DNA from: a virus
Length of the DNA: 20,858 bases
Strand: one strand, 5' to 3'
Virus record (IMG/VR): IMGVR_UViG_3300036865_000024
Span: 1-20,858 of that record
Of the stretch, positions 13,251 to 20,858 are shown one piece after another. The translations under genes were made by a program, and so were the position numbers. Under the pieces are notes generated by a model. It was not told the DNA's origin. It ran no database searches and saw only the letters and a program-made list of their open reading frames with translations. Position 1 is the first letter of the stretch; each line of letters opens with the position of its first letter.

Positions 13251-14441
13251 ATGGCCGTTGCCTCAAATACGCTACTCAACATCAACATGATAACGGCCAA
13301 AGCGCTCGTTATCCTCCACCAGAAACTGAACTTTGTCGGGTCCATCAATAGGCAATACGAAGACAGCTTCGGCCAGGCCGGCGCCAAGATCGGCTCCAGC
13401 ATCCGAATCCGCATTCCGGTGCAATACACCGTGGCCACCACGCCCGCGCTGGCGATCCAGAACAGCGTGGAAACCAGCACCACATTGACGCTGGCCAACC
13501 AGTACCACGTCGACTTCAGCTTCTCGAGCACTGAGCTGACGCTGAATATCGATGATTTTGCGGCGCGCTATCTGGAACCCGCATGCGCGGTGCTGGCGGC
13601 CAACGTTGAGGCCCAGGCGATGCTACAGGTCGTGCCCGCCGTCTGGAACATGGTGGACGGCCACGGCGCGGCACAATCGTTCCGCAACGTGCTAACCGGG
13701 CGCAAACTCCTGCTCGATAACCTGACGCCACAAGACCTACAGTGGCAGCTCAGGCTCAACACGCAGGACAACGTCGATATGGTGGACACGCTGAAGGGCC
13801 TGTTCCAGCAATCGACGCAGATCGCCCGGCAATACGTCGACGGCGTGATGGGCCTCGCGGGGGGGTTCGAGTGGGCCGAGAACACCCACCTGCAGACCTA
13901 CACGCGCGGTGCTCAAGCGGGCTATCTGGTGGGTGCCGCCAGCCAGACCGGATCAAGCCTTGCCGTCACAACTGGCGCCGGCATCGGGAACCCGGGCGAT
14001 GTGTTCACCATCGCCGGTGTCTATCGCGTGCATCCGGAAAGCAAGGTGGTCACCAACCAGCTGCAGCAGTTCGTGCTGACAGCGTCGGCAGCCTCTGGCG
14101 CGGGTACGTGGTCGATCGCTCCGGCGATGACGGTGACAGGGCCTTACCAGAACATCAACGCATCACCCGGCGCTGGCGTGGCAATCACCTTCCTCATGGC
14201 AGCATCGACGGCCAGCGGACAGAGCCTTTGCTACCATCCGGACTTTGCGACCTTCGGCACAGCCGACCTGGTGATGCCAGGCGGGGTCGACATGGCAGCG
14301 AGGGCGCAGAAGGATGGGCTATCTATCAGGGTGGTTAGACAGTATGACATCAACAACGATGTCCTGCCGTGCCGGTTGGACATTCTCTGGGGAGTAGCGG
14401 CAATCAGGCCGCAGTTAGCGGCTCGGTTGATTGCCAATTAA
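13251..14441 (+). CDS. Major capsid (coat) protein, P22 type
   Basis: 396 residues. ATG 13251 is chosen because AGGAG (13237-13241) sits nine bases upstream; a TTG at 13242 is less likely. The protein has the features of the P22 coat family (about 430 residues): an N-terminal helix (ITAKALVILHQKLNFVGSIN), GSSIRIRIPVQYTVA, ARYLEPACAVLAANVEAQAM, a mid-protein insertion-like beta region (GNPGDVFTIAGVYRVHPESK), and the C-terminal YDINNDVLPCRLDILWGVAA with RPQLAARL. HK97-fold coat proteins build the icosahedral shell with scaffold help. The gene stands alone between two hairpins rather than overlapping its neighbours, consistent with separate control of its high expression. Confidence 0.9.
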   Translation: MAVASNTLLNINMITAKALVILHQKLNFVGSINRQYEDSFGQAGAKIGSSIRIRIPVQYTVATTPALAIQNSVETSTTLTLANQYHVDFSFSSTELTLNIDDFAARYLEPACAVLAANVEAQAMLQVVPAVWNMVDGHGAAQSFRNVLTGRKLLLDNLTPQDLQWQLRLNTQDNVDMVDTLKGLFQQSTQIARQYVDGVMGLAGGFEWAENTHLQTYTRGAQAGYLVGAASQTGSSLAVTTGAGIGNPGDVFTIAGVYRVHPESKVVTNQLQQFVLTASAASGAGTWSIAPAMTVTGPYQNINASPGAGVAITFLMAASTASGQSLCYHPDFATFGTADLVMPGGVDMAARAQKDGLSIRVVRQYDINNDVLPCRLDILWGVAAIRPQLAARLIAN

Positions 14442-14467
14442 CCTAACAGGATCGACCGCAATGTTAT

Positions 14468-14515
14468 GCCCGGCCATATGCATCCTCTGGCATTACGGGG
14501 ATGATATGGCCGGGT
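14468..14515 (+). terminator. Long hairpin downstream of coat gene
   Basis: CCCGGCCATAT (14469-14479) pairs perfectly with ATATGGCCGGG (14504-14514), and inside it, past one bulged G, CATCC (14481-14485) pairs with GGATG (14499-14503): 16 bp around a 13-base loop. It begins about 25 bases after the coat stop and ends 26 bases before the next ATG. No T-run follows, so partial termination, processing or mRNA 3'-end protection are all possible. Confidence 0.55.
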
Positions 14516-14540
14516 GTTCCCGCGAGTAAGGAGAAACCTA

Positions 14541-14948
14541 ATGCCTACAGCCGTATCCTATCCGATCGGGCGCACCATCGGCTTCAACGTCGGCGTCGGC
14601 ATGCACGACCTCAGCGCGCTCGCCTCCGGCAACGGTTGGTCATCAGCCTCTATCGCCGCGCACGCAGGCGGCGCGCGAGCGCTTGCCACGCCGGTGCGAC
14701 AGGCCATCACGCTGATCGCAGTCTGTGCCACCGCGGGCGATAGCGTCATGCTGCCGCCGGCAACCGGGGGCCAGCTGCTCTGGCTGATCAATGCCGGGGC
14801 AGCTAGCGCCCAGATGTTCGCCGATGCGAGCACGAGCGACACCATCAACGGCGTCGCCGCCGCCACCGGCGTCGCTCTGGCGGCCGGCAAGTCCATCACG
14901 CTGGTCTCGCCGATCTCCGGCGCCTGGTTCGGGGTGCTGTCGGCGTGA
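14541..14948 (+). CDS. Small beta-rich structural protein (decoration-like)
   Basis: 135 residues; TAAGGAG at 14527-14533, seven bases before ATG 14541, fixes the start. The N-terminus is MPTAVSYPIGRTIGFNVG; the rest alternates strands and small residues: AITLIAVCATAGDSVMLPPA, GGQLLWLINAGAASAQMFAD, then DTINGVAAATGVALAAGKSI and GAWFGVL. The D.INGVA.ATGV...AGK....G.W pattern recurs in phage head-decoration and fibre-like proteins. It follows the coat gene, where decoration proteins are often encoded. Specific function is unproven. Confidence 0.6.
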   Translation: MPTAVSYPIGRTIGFNVGVGMHDLSALASGNGWSSASIAAHAGGARALATPVRQAITLIAVCATAGDSVMLPPATGGQLLWLINAGAASAQMFADASTSDTINGVAAATGVALAAGKSITLVSPISGAWFGVLSA

Positions 14949-15691
14949 TCAACACCGTCGGCGATCTGCTGAATACGGTGCTCAAAAGCTCGGGGATTCT
15001 CGGCATCGGCCAGTCTGCCATGGCCGATGACCTGTCCACCGGGCTAGACCTGCTGCGCGCGCTCGTGGCGCAGTGGCAGAAAAAACGCTGGCTGGTGTTC
15101 GTCGAGCAGACGGTGGGCGTCCCCGCCAGCACCGGCGCACAGACCTATAGCATCGGTCCCGGCTGCGACTTCAACGTGGCCGGGCGCCCCGATCACATCA
15201 TGCGCGCCTATGCCCGCATCCTCCATGGCACGCCGCCCAACCTCGTCGACATCCCACTTGCGGTGCTGGACTCGCTCGAGGACTACGCGATGATTTCGAT
15301 CAAGGCGCTCGAGACAATACCGGCGGCTGTCTACTACGAGGCCGGCTACCCGACCGGGCAGGTGTATTTCTGGCCGGTGCCGCCCGCCGGCATGTTTGGC
15401 CTCTATCTCGTCGTGAAGGTGCCGCTGCCGACCTACGTGAGCACGGCCGATCCGCTGAACGTGCCTGATGAGTATGTCGAGGCGCTGCTCTGGTCGATGT
15501 GCGTGCGGATGCAGATGAGCTACGGGCTGCAGGCGCGGCCTGACCACGTGGCGGCGGCGCGGCAGGCGCTGAACACGCTGCGGCAGGCCAACGCGCAGGT
15601 GTCCCAGCTGCTGGTGCCGGTCCAGAATGCAAGGGGCGCGAGCGGTGTCGCAGCCCTGTCATCACCAGGCTTCACGACCGGAGGATGGTAG
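14945..15691 (+). CDS. P22 gp4-like head completion / tail accessory protein
   Basis: 248 residues from GTG 14945, which overlaps the preceding stop (GTGA). It begins INTVGDLLNTVLKSSGILGI and GQSAMADDLSTGLDLLRALV with AQWQKKRWLVF, a helical pattern typical of gp4-type adaptors that bind under the portal, followed by a beta-rich middle (YEAGYPTGQVYFWPVPPAGM) and a C-terminal helix with EALLWSMCVRMQMSYGLQAR. P22 gp4 is 166 residues, so this is a longer variant. The gene order coat, adaptor, gp10 supports it. It closes the portal after packaging. Confidence 0.75.
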   Translation: MINTVGDLLNTVLKSSGILGIGQSAMADDLSTGLDLLRALVAQWQKKRWLVFVEQTVGVPASTGAQTYSIGPGCDFNVAGRPDHIMRAYARILHGTPPNLVDIPLAVLDSLEDYAMISIKALETIPAAVYYEAGYPTGQVYFWPVPPAGMFGLYLVVKVPLPTYVSTADPLNVPDEYVEALLWSMCVRMQMSYGLQARPDHVAAARQALNTLRQANAQVSQLLVPVQNARGASGVAALSSPGFTTGGW

Positions 15692-17842
15692 TTGCCTAAG
15701 CTCGCCCTCACCGGCGGAGCGTACCAGGCACGCAGCGTCATCGCCTCGGCGCAGCGCAGCCTCAATCTCTACAACGAGCCACTGCCGCAGCAGCAGGGCG
15801 AGCCGTCACAGTTCGCGTCCTATCCCACTCCCGGCCTGACGCTCGTCGGCACCATGCCGCAAGGCCCGATCCGCGGCATCCGCCAGGCTACCAACGACGC
15901 GATCTACGTGGTCGCCGGCTCCGGTGTCTATGTCATCACCGGAACCGCGCCACTGGCCTATACGCTGCTCGGCAGCATCACCGCTGGCCGGACCACCCCG
16001 GTTTCGATGCAGGACAACAGCGAGACGCTGGTGATTGTCGACGGCACCGCAAACGGCTGGCAGGTCGATCTCGCGAGCAATGGCTTTTCGGCGATCAGCG
16101 ATCCAACCGGCATGTTCTCCGGCGCCGACCGCGTGGACGTCCTCGATACTTACCTGTTGTTCAACAAGCCAGGCACGCCGCAATTCTATTCGTCCGAGAG
16201 CCTCGCCGTAGCATTTGACAGCTTGTTCTTTGCCGACAAGAGCAGTTACCCCGATCTCCTGGTGTCGCTCGCCGTGGCGAAGCGGGAAATCTGGCTGCTT
16301 GGCGAACGCACTACGGAGATCTGGTATAACGCCGGGACGAGTGACTTTCCGTTCGGCCAGATCCCATCGACGTTTGTCGATCACGGTTGCATCGCGAAAT
16401 ATACCGTCGCAGTTTACGACAATTCGGTGTTCTGGCTGACCCTAGACCGTCAGGGCGGCCCGCTGCTCATGCAGGGCGCCGGCTATCAGACCAAGCGTGT
16501 CTCCACCTTCGCCCTCGAGCAGACATGGGCGGATTACGCCGTGCTGTCGGATGCGATCGGCTTCATTTACCTGCTGGGCGGTCACGCGGTCTACGTGCTG
16601 ACCTTTCCGACTGCGGACCACACCTGGTGCTACGACATCAGCACCGGGCTCTGGCATGAATGGCTATGGGTCGACAACGTCGGCGCCGAGCATCGCTCGC
16701 GGTGCAACTGCGCCTATCCGGCGACAACCGGCGCGGTCTATGCCGGCGACTGGCAGAACGGCAACCTCTATCAGATCGATCACAACAACCAGACGGACAA
16801 CGGCCAGCCGATCAAGCGGCAACGGTCATGGCCGCATGTTCTGAATGACGGCAAGCGGGTCTTTTACCGCGCGTTCATCGCCGACTTCGAGACCGGGATG
16901 GGCGGCCCTGCGCCATCGCAGCCGCAGACGGTGGTCGAGTGCCTGTTCAACGGTCCGGACGGCACGCCGGTCGAGCAGTATTCGCCATCCGCAACTGAGA
17001 TCAACGCGACGTGGTCCAGGATTGATGGTGCTGGCGCGGTGCTGAGCGACGGCGCGGCCATCGCCGCCGACGGCAACACCAGGTATGCCAACAACGTCTT
17101 CCCGCCGGCGGCGGACTACAGCATCGCCTTTCGCGTGCTGCCGAACCCGCAGGCGGACGACGGCAGTTCGGCGATGGTCGGCGCTAGGTCAAACGCCCTG
17201 CCGACTGCGATGAGCGGCTACTGGGCTGGCATCCAGATCTACAACGGCAACTGGTACGCGCAATTGCATGGCGCGTTGATGCCGCTCGGGTTGCCGGCGC
17301 CTGGTGGCTGGTTCGATTGTCTGCTGATCGTGCAGGGGCAATCCCTCGCGCTCACCGTGCAGCGCTCGCAGGACGGCTTGTATCTCGGCAATGACGCGCA
17401 GTGGCAGAGCACCGCGGTCGCGGCGCTGTCCATGACTGACAGCGTCTACACCGCCGCAGGCCGCATCATGTTCGGGCTCAATGCTCTCCCGACCGGCGTG
17501 ATGGGCACCGAAGACGCAACCGGCACCTGGGTGCTCGAGGACAACAGCGGCTTCTCCTGGGAGTGGGACGAAGTGCCGGCCGATAGCCTTGGCCTCGACA
17601 ACATCGTGGTCAACACGGTTCCAACGCCCTGGCAGCTGTTACTCGACTGGTCGGACGACCGCGGGCACACGTTCGGCAACCCGGTGCCTCAGGGCGTCGG
17701 CGGCCAGGGCGAGTATCTCACGCAGGCGCAGTGGCAGCGGTTGGGATACGCCCGGGACCGGATATTCAGGCTGACCTGGACAGCTCCTTTGCGCACCGCC
17801 TTGCAAGGCGCCTCGATCGAGGCGCAGCCAGGATTGAGTTGA
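15692..17842 (+). CDS. P22 gp10-like DNA stabilisation protein with inserted domain
   Basis: 716 residues. The start is TTG 15692: GGAGG (15680-15684) lies seven bases upstream and no other start fits. Residues 1-400 follow the gp10 family: [20 protein letters not shown], repeated beta-propeller-like strands ([28 protein letters not shown]), [10 protein letters not shown] and [13 protein letters not shown]. The family C-terminal module is split: [11 protein letters not shown] near residue 400 and [20 protein letters not shown] near 646, then [17 protein letters not shown]. Between them about 240 residues form a jelly-roll or LamG-like domain ([52 protein letters not shown]). Without the insert the protein would match P22 gp10 in length (472). 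gp10 plugs the portal and connects the tail needle. Confidence 0.85.
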   Translation: MPKLALTGGAYQARSVIASAQRSLNLYNEPLPQQQGEPSQFASYPTPGLTLVGTMPQGPIRGIRQATNDAIYVVAGSGVYVITGTAPLAYTLLGSITAGRTTPVSMQDNSETLVIVDGTANGWQVDLASNGFSAISDPTGMFSGADRVDVLDTYLLFNKPGTPQFYSSESLAVAFDSLFFADKSSYPDLLVSLAVAKREIWLLGERTTEIWYNAGTSDFPFGQIPSTFVDHGCIAKYTVAVYDNSVFWLTLDRQGGPLLMQGAGYQTKRVSTFALEQTWADYAVLSDAIGFIYLLGGHAVYVLTFPTADHTWCYDISTGLWHEWLWVDNVGAEHRSRCNCAYPATTGAVYAGDWQNGNLYQIDHNNQTDNGQPIKRQRSWPHVLNDGKRVFYRAFIADFETGMGGPAPSQPQTVVECLFNGPDGTPVEQYSPSATEINATWSRIDGAGAVLSDGAAIAADGNTRYANNVFPPAADYSIAFRVLPNPQADDGSSAMVGARSNALPTAMSGYWAGIQIYNGNWYAQLHGALMPLGLPAPGGWFDCLLIVQGQSLALTVQRSQDGLYLGNDAQWQSTAVAALSMTDSVYTAAGRIMFGLNALPTGVMGTEDATGTWVLEDNSGFSWEWDEVPADSLGLDNIVVNTVPTPWQLLLDWSDDRGHTFGNPVPQGVGGQGEYLTQAQWQRLGYARDRIFRLTWTAPLRTALQGASIEAQPGLS

Positions 17843-19182
17843 TGAGCGGCACACGCAATCTGAAGGCTTATCTGCCGGGCTCACCGATCGTGGTAGATGC
17901 GCCGAACGGTGAGGTGCGGGTGGAGTGGCGCCACTTCTTCAACCAGTTGTGGGACCGCACCGGCGGCAGCCAGGGATCACCGCCGGGCGGTGGCACCATC
18001 ACCGGCGTGACGGCGGGGACAGGGCTCGCGGGAGGCGGCACCAGCGGCGTGGTGGTGGTGGCGCTGGTTATCCCGGTGACGATCGGCAATGGCGGCACGG
18101 GCGCCACCACGGCGGCCCAGGCGCTCCTGAACCTCGGCGCGGCGCCGCTCAACTCGCCGACATTCACCGGAGACCCGAAAGCGCCGACGGCGAGCCCAGG
18201 CGACAATGACACGTCCGTTGCCACGACCGCATTCGTGCACGCTGCTCTGCCGACCACGCTGCCGCCCTCCGGGGCTGCTGGCGGTGACCTCACAGGGACA
18301 TATCCATCGCCCACTCTGGTGACCACTGCGGTAACGGCCGGCAGCTATACCAACATGAACGCGACGGTGGATGCCAAGGGGCGCATTACGGCAGCCAGCA
18401 ACGGCGCGGCTGGCGGCACCGGCACGGTCACCAACATCGCCACGACCGGCCCAGGCATCACCGGCGGCCCGATCAGCACGACCGGCACTCTGGCGGTGCA
18501 GTGGAACGCCGGCTCGGTCACCACGATCGGCTCGGGGCTGAACCTCGCGGCTGGCACGCTGACCACGACTGGGGCGCCCCCGACAGGGGCGGCGGCCGGT
18601 GATCTCACCGGTACCTACCCATCGCCGACGCTGGTAACGACGGCGGTGACGGCTGGGAGTTACACGTATGCGTCCCTCACCGTCGATGCGAAAGGCCGGC
18701 TGACAGCGGCCAGCAGCGGCGCCGCCCCGCCCACGCCCAACACCGTCACGACACCCATTATGGACGGCACGGCCGCCATCGGCACACTCACGACGTATGC
18801 CCGCCCCGACCATGTGCATCCGTCCGATACATCGCGCCTCGCGCTGGCCGGCGGCACCATGACGGGCGCGCTGCACATGGGCGCCAACACGCTGGACGGC
18901 AGCGCCATCGCCTTCACCGGAGGTTCCATCAACAACGTCACGGTGGGTGCCACGACGGCATCGACCGGGGCATTCACGACGCTGTCTGCCAGCGGCACGG
19001 TGTCAGGCGCGGGCTTCACAACACTGCTGGCACCGTATGCACCCCTGGCATCGCCGACATTCACCGGCACCCCCTCGCTGCCAACCGGCACCACTGGCGT
19101 CACGCAGACCGCTGGCAACAACAGCACGAAGCTGGCCACGACGGCCTATGCCGACAACCTCAATACATTTCTCTGGGGATGA
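17842..19182 (+). CDS. Tail fibre protein with Gly/Thr-rich repeats
   Basis: 446 residues; ATG 17842 overlaps the gp10 stop (TGATG). A conserved-looking N-terminus ([34 protein letters not shown]) probably attaches to the tail. The shaft is Gly/Thr/Ala-rich and repetitive: two 42-residue modules beginning [20 protein letters not shown] (36 of 42 residues identical) and two looser SPTFTG modules followed by VATTAFVHA or LATTAYADN, as in many phage fibres. No catalytic motif is seen, so it is probably a spacer or adhesin rather than a depolymerase. It likely functions with the next fibre gene. Confidence 0.8.
   Translation: MSGTRNLKAYLPGSPIVVDAPNGEVRVEWRHFFNQLWDRTGGSQGSPPGGGTITGVTAGTGLAGGGTSGVVVVALVIPVTIGNGGTGATTAAQALLNLGAAPLNSPTFTGDPKAPTASPGDNDTSVATTAFVHAALPTTLPPSGAAGGDLTGTYPSPTLVTTAVTAGSYTNMNATVDAKGRITAASNGAAGGTGTVTNIATTGPGITGGPISTTGTLAVQWNAGSVTTIGSGLNLAAGTLTTTGAPPTGAAAGDLTGTYPSPTLVTTAVTAGSYTYASLTVDAKGRLTAASSGAAPPTPNTVTTPIMDGTAAIGTLTTYARPDHVHPSDTSRLALAGGTMTGALHMGANTLDGSAIAFTGGSINNVTVGATTASTGAFTTLSASGTVSGAGFTTLLAPYAPLASPTFTGTPSLPTGTTGVTQTAGNNSTKLATTAYADNLNTFLWG
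18283..18723 (+). repeat. Two 126-bp direct repeat modules in tail fibre gene
   Basis: Copies at 18283-18408 and 18598-18723, 315 bases apart and in frame, encode [20 protein letters not shown] plus SYT..., VDAKGR(I/L)TAAS(N/S)GA. Protein identity is 36 of 42; many third positions differ, so the duplication is old or diverging. Such repeats allow fibre length to change by recombination. Confidence 0.8.
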
Positions 19183-19186
19183 CTGA

Positions 19187-20266
19187 ATGCCGAATGTGAA
19201 GATCAGCTCGGCGGCCGACGCCGGCACGCTGCTGTCCTCGGACATGCTGCCGCTGGCACGCTCCGGCGACACCAACGCCTATCACGCGACGATGACCGAG
19301 GTTGCGGCGTTCACCAATGCGTCCATCGCTTCCGGGGCATACGGCAACGTCGGGCGCAATCTGCTGCACAATCCGCTGTTCAACGTGGCGCAGCGTGGGG
19401 TGGGGACGTTCGGTGCGCAGGGGCTTACGCTGGATCGGTGGGCGCTATCGTTCAATCTCGACACTGCCAACGTCAATCAAAGCGCCTTGGCTGATACAGC
19501 GCGTGCCCAGATCGGAGATGAAGCTGCTGACTTCGTGCTGTTCTGCGGCTTTACCGGTAACGCAGGGGCGGCGGCATACAGCCGCATCTTGCAACGTATC
19601 GAAGGAGTTCATCGGCTTTCTGGTAAAACAGTCACAGTATCTTTCTGGGTAGCCACGTCAGGGGGAACGCTCAATCTCGGCGTCGGTCTGGTGCAGAATT
19701 TTGGCACAGGGGGGTCGCCCTCCAGCACAGTGGTTATTGCTGGACAATCGGTTCCCGCAAACACCACATACACTCGACGAAGTGTCACGTTCGCTGTGCC
19801 AAGTACATCCGGTAAGACGCTGGGCACCAATAACGACAGCAACACCGAACTGAGTTTCTGGTTTAGCAGCGGCACCACCCAAGCGGCTTCTGCTGGCAGT
19901 CCCGGTGTGCAGAGCGGAGGCATTGCACTTTGGGGCGCGCAGCTAGAGATCGGCAGCGTGGCGACGCCGCTGGAAAAGCCGGATCCGCAGCAGGACCTTG
20001 CGAAGTGCCAGCGGTTTTATCAGATCGTCTCAGGTAGCGTCCGCGTGAATGCGAGTGGCGTTATCAGCATGTTGGCAGGCGTCTCGTTCCCGCAGATGCG
20101 AGCAACGCCGACTGTCACGCTCAATACGGCAGGCTCCCATGCCAACGTCACGGGCGTTTCCTTCTCGGCCAATAACTCATTTTCTGGAGCCATAGGCTGT
20201 GCAGCCGCTGCTGCGGGCGATGCCTATGTGTTGAATGAGTTATACAATCTGTCGGCGGACCTCTGA
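19187..20266 (+). CDS. Tail fibre / receptor-binding protein
   Basis: 359 residues; ATG 19187 follows the previous stop by four bases. The N-terminus (VKISSAADAGTLLSSDMLPL, ARSGDTNAYHATMTEVAAF) is a short attachment region. NLLHNPLFNVAQRG to LDRWAL, then RLSGKTVTVSFWVATSGGTL and a closing GGIALWGAQLEIGSVATPLE KPDPQQDLAKCQRFYQ (two segments of one run) is a carbohydrate-binding-like jelly roll common in phage fibres. The C-terminal 90 residues form another beta-domain (VRVNASGVISMLAGVSFPQM, then ATPTVTLNTAG). From about 19480 on the DNA is visibly less GC-rich than the neighbouring genes, suggesting a recently acquired host-range module. Confidence 0.8.
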   Translation: MPNVKISSAADAGTLLSSDMLPLARSGDTNAYHATMTEVAAFTNASIASGAYGNVGRNLLHNPLFNVAQRGVGTFGAQGLTLDRWALSFNLDTANVNQSALADTARAQIGDEAADFVLFCGFTGNAGAAAYSRILQRIEGVHRLSGKTVTVSFWVATSGGTLNLGVGLVQNFGTGGSPSSTVVIAGQSVPANTTYTRRSVTFAVPSTSGKTLGTNNDSNTELSFWFSSGTTQAASAGSPGVQSGGIALWGAQLEIGSVATPLEKPDPQQDLAKCQRFYQIVSGSVRVNASGVISMLAGVSFPQMRATPTVTLNTAGSHANVTGVSFSANNSFSGAIGCAAAAAGDAYVLNELYNLSADL

Positions 20267-20273
20267 GGACACC

Positions 20274-20354
20274 ATGGCAGAATACCAACTCGTTGCATCC
20301 CTCCCTGGCATGCAGATGCAGACCATGCAGCGGGTGGTTAGGGACGAGGTGTAA
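20274..20354 (+). CDS. Short peptide after fibre gene, 26 aa
   Basis: GAGGA (20265-20269) sits four bases before ATG 20274. The product, MAEYQLVASLPGMQMQTMQR VVRDEV in two runs, ends inside the hairpin at 20341-20378. The beginning recalls longer small proteins that follow fibre genes in related phages (MAEYxLTAS...), so it may be a truncated relative. It could also be a chance frame. Confidence 0.35.
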   Translation: MAEYQLVASLPGMQMQTMQRVVRDEV

Positions 20355-20378
20355 CCCCGGCAAGGGTTCCCTCGTCCC
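20341..20378 (+). terminator. Compound hairpin after fibre genes, terminator-like
   Basis: GGGACGAGG (20341-20349) pairs perfectly with CCTCGTCCC (20370-20378); inside, AACCC (20353-20357) pairs with GGGTT (20364-20368) around a six-base loop. Total 14 bp with a small asymmetric internal loop. No T-run follows. It sits at the end of the structural block, where a terminator would be expected. Confidence 0.55.
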
Positions 20379-20394
20379 GAGGAATAACCGATCC

Positions 20395-20858
20395 ATGTCA
20401 GTAATATCAACACCTTTTGTCGTTTTTGCCTTACCAAGAAGCCGCAGCTACTGGCTGAGCCACTTCCTGACCTATGGCGGCTGGCACTGCGACCATGACC
20501 AACTGCGCTATTGCCGTGGCCTGGACGACGTGCAGGCGTGGCTGTCGCAGCCGCTGACGGGGACCGTGGAGACCGGCGCCGCTCCGTTCTGGCGCCTGCT
20601 GCCGGAAGGGGTGAGGGTTGCGACGATCCGACGCCCGATTGCCGATGTCATCGCCTCGCTGCATCGGGGCGGTCTGCAATTCGATGTCGTCACCATGGCG
20701 AAGCGGCTTGCTCATCTCGACGCCAAGTTGCGGCAGGCCGCCCACCGTCTGCCGAATGTGCTGGAGACGAATTTTGCCGAACTCGGCACTCAGGAAGGCT
20801 GTGCACGGCTGTTCGAGCACTGCCTGCCACACCGCCATGATCCCGCCTGGTGGGCGCA
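20395..20858 (+). CDS. Sulfotransferase-like protein (3' partial)
   Basis: The frame opens at ATG 20395 (GAGGAA at 20379-20384) and runs off the window; 154 codons are visible. FALPRSRSYWLSHFL (PRSRS at residues 14-18) resembles the 5'-phosphosulfate-binding loop of sulfotransferases, and ATIRRPIADVIASL (R79/R80, S88) resembles the 3'-phosphate motif that follows in the family. The rest (YGGWHCDHDQLRYCRGLDDV, GTVETGAAPFWRLLPEGV, ARLFEHCLPHRHDPAWW) matches what I recall of short sulfotransferase-like proteins in phages of alphaproteobacteria. Sulfotransferases move sulfate from PAPS to sugars or peptides. A catalytic base cannot be assigned, and the substrate is unknown. Confidence 0.65.
   Translation, partial: MSVISTPFVVFALPRSRSYWLSHFLTYGGWHCDHDQLRYCRGLDDVQAWLSQPLTGTVETGAAPFWRLLPEGVRVATIRRPIADVIASLHRGGLQFDVVTMAKRLAHLDAKLRQAAHRLPNVLETNFAELGTQEGCARLFEHCLPHRHDPAWWA

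Noticed and set aside
17977-18876. Minus-strand open frame of 299 codons opposite the tail fibre
   Set aside because: It is Arg/Gly-rich shadow translation of the repetitive fibre gene.
1-20858. CRISPR array, insertion sequence, retron or diversity-generating retroelement
   Set aside because: No regularly spaced repeats, transposase, reverse transcriptase or template/variable repeat pair were seen by eye on either strand.

Overview
The window is a GC-rich stretch of a P22-like tailed phage (podovirus) or prophage, most likely from an alphaproteobacterial host. The host guess rests on base composition, a PEP-CTERM cargo gene, a BPSL0067-type lysis enzyme and general resemblance of the small proteins to alphaproteobacterial phage genes; it is an inference. 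No integrase, repressor, replication gene or tRNA is visible, so free phage and prophage cannot be told apart. Nearly all genes lie on the plus strand and are tightly packed, with stop/start overlaps (ATGA, TGATG, GTGA, TTGA) at most junctions, so translation is probably coupled.

Layout. 1-2358: a NusG-family antiterminator (5' end outside the window), a probable small terminase, large terminase copy 1 and a 45-residue basic protein. 2363-3287: a broken, chimeric DNA methyltransferase. 3284-4278: very small membrane proteins, a CCHC zinc-knuckle-like protein and the only convincing minus-strand gene. 4307-6139: a proline-rich repeat protein, a BPSL0067-type peptidoglycan hydrolase, a holin-like membrane protein and a secreted PEP-CTERM protein. 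6150-7355: small accessory genes, a partial gene duplication, a small HTH protein and a non-coding leader with two hairpins. 7356-8881: large terminase copy 2 and a 68-residue protein. 8881-17842: the virion core: P22-type portal, two small proteins (one Ig-like), scaffold, three small basic proteins, P22-type coat protein bracketed by two long hairpins, a small beta-rich structural protein, a gp4-like head completion protein and a gp10-like DNA stabilisation protein with a large inserted domain. 17842-20266: two tail-fibre genes. 20274-20858: a short peptide, a terminator-like hairpin and the start of a sulfotransferase-like gene.

Main observation: there are two intact large-terminase genes. 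A hand count over 408 gap-free positions gives 327 identical residues (about 80%). Only copy 1 has a TerS upstream; only copy 2 has a portal downstream. The canonical order TerS-TerL-portal would be restored if the 6.45-kb segment between equivalent points of the two genes were removed. That segment carries the lysis genes, the PEP-CTERM protein, the damaged methyltransferase and the micro-proteins, so the terminases behave like long imperfect direct repeats around an accessory cassette. All family names come from reading the sequence and recalled family features; no database search was run.
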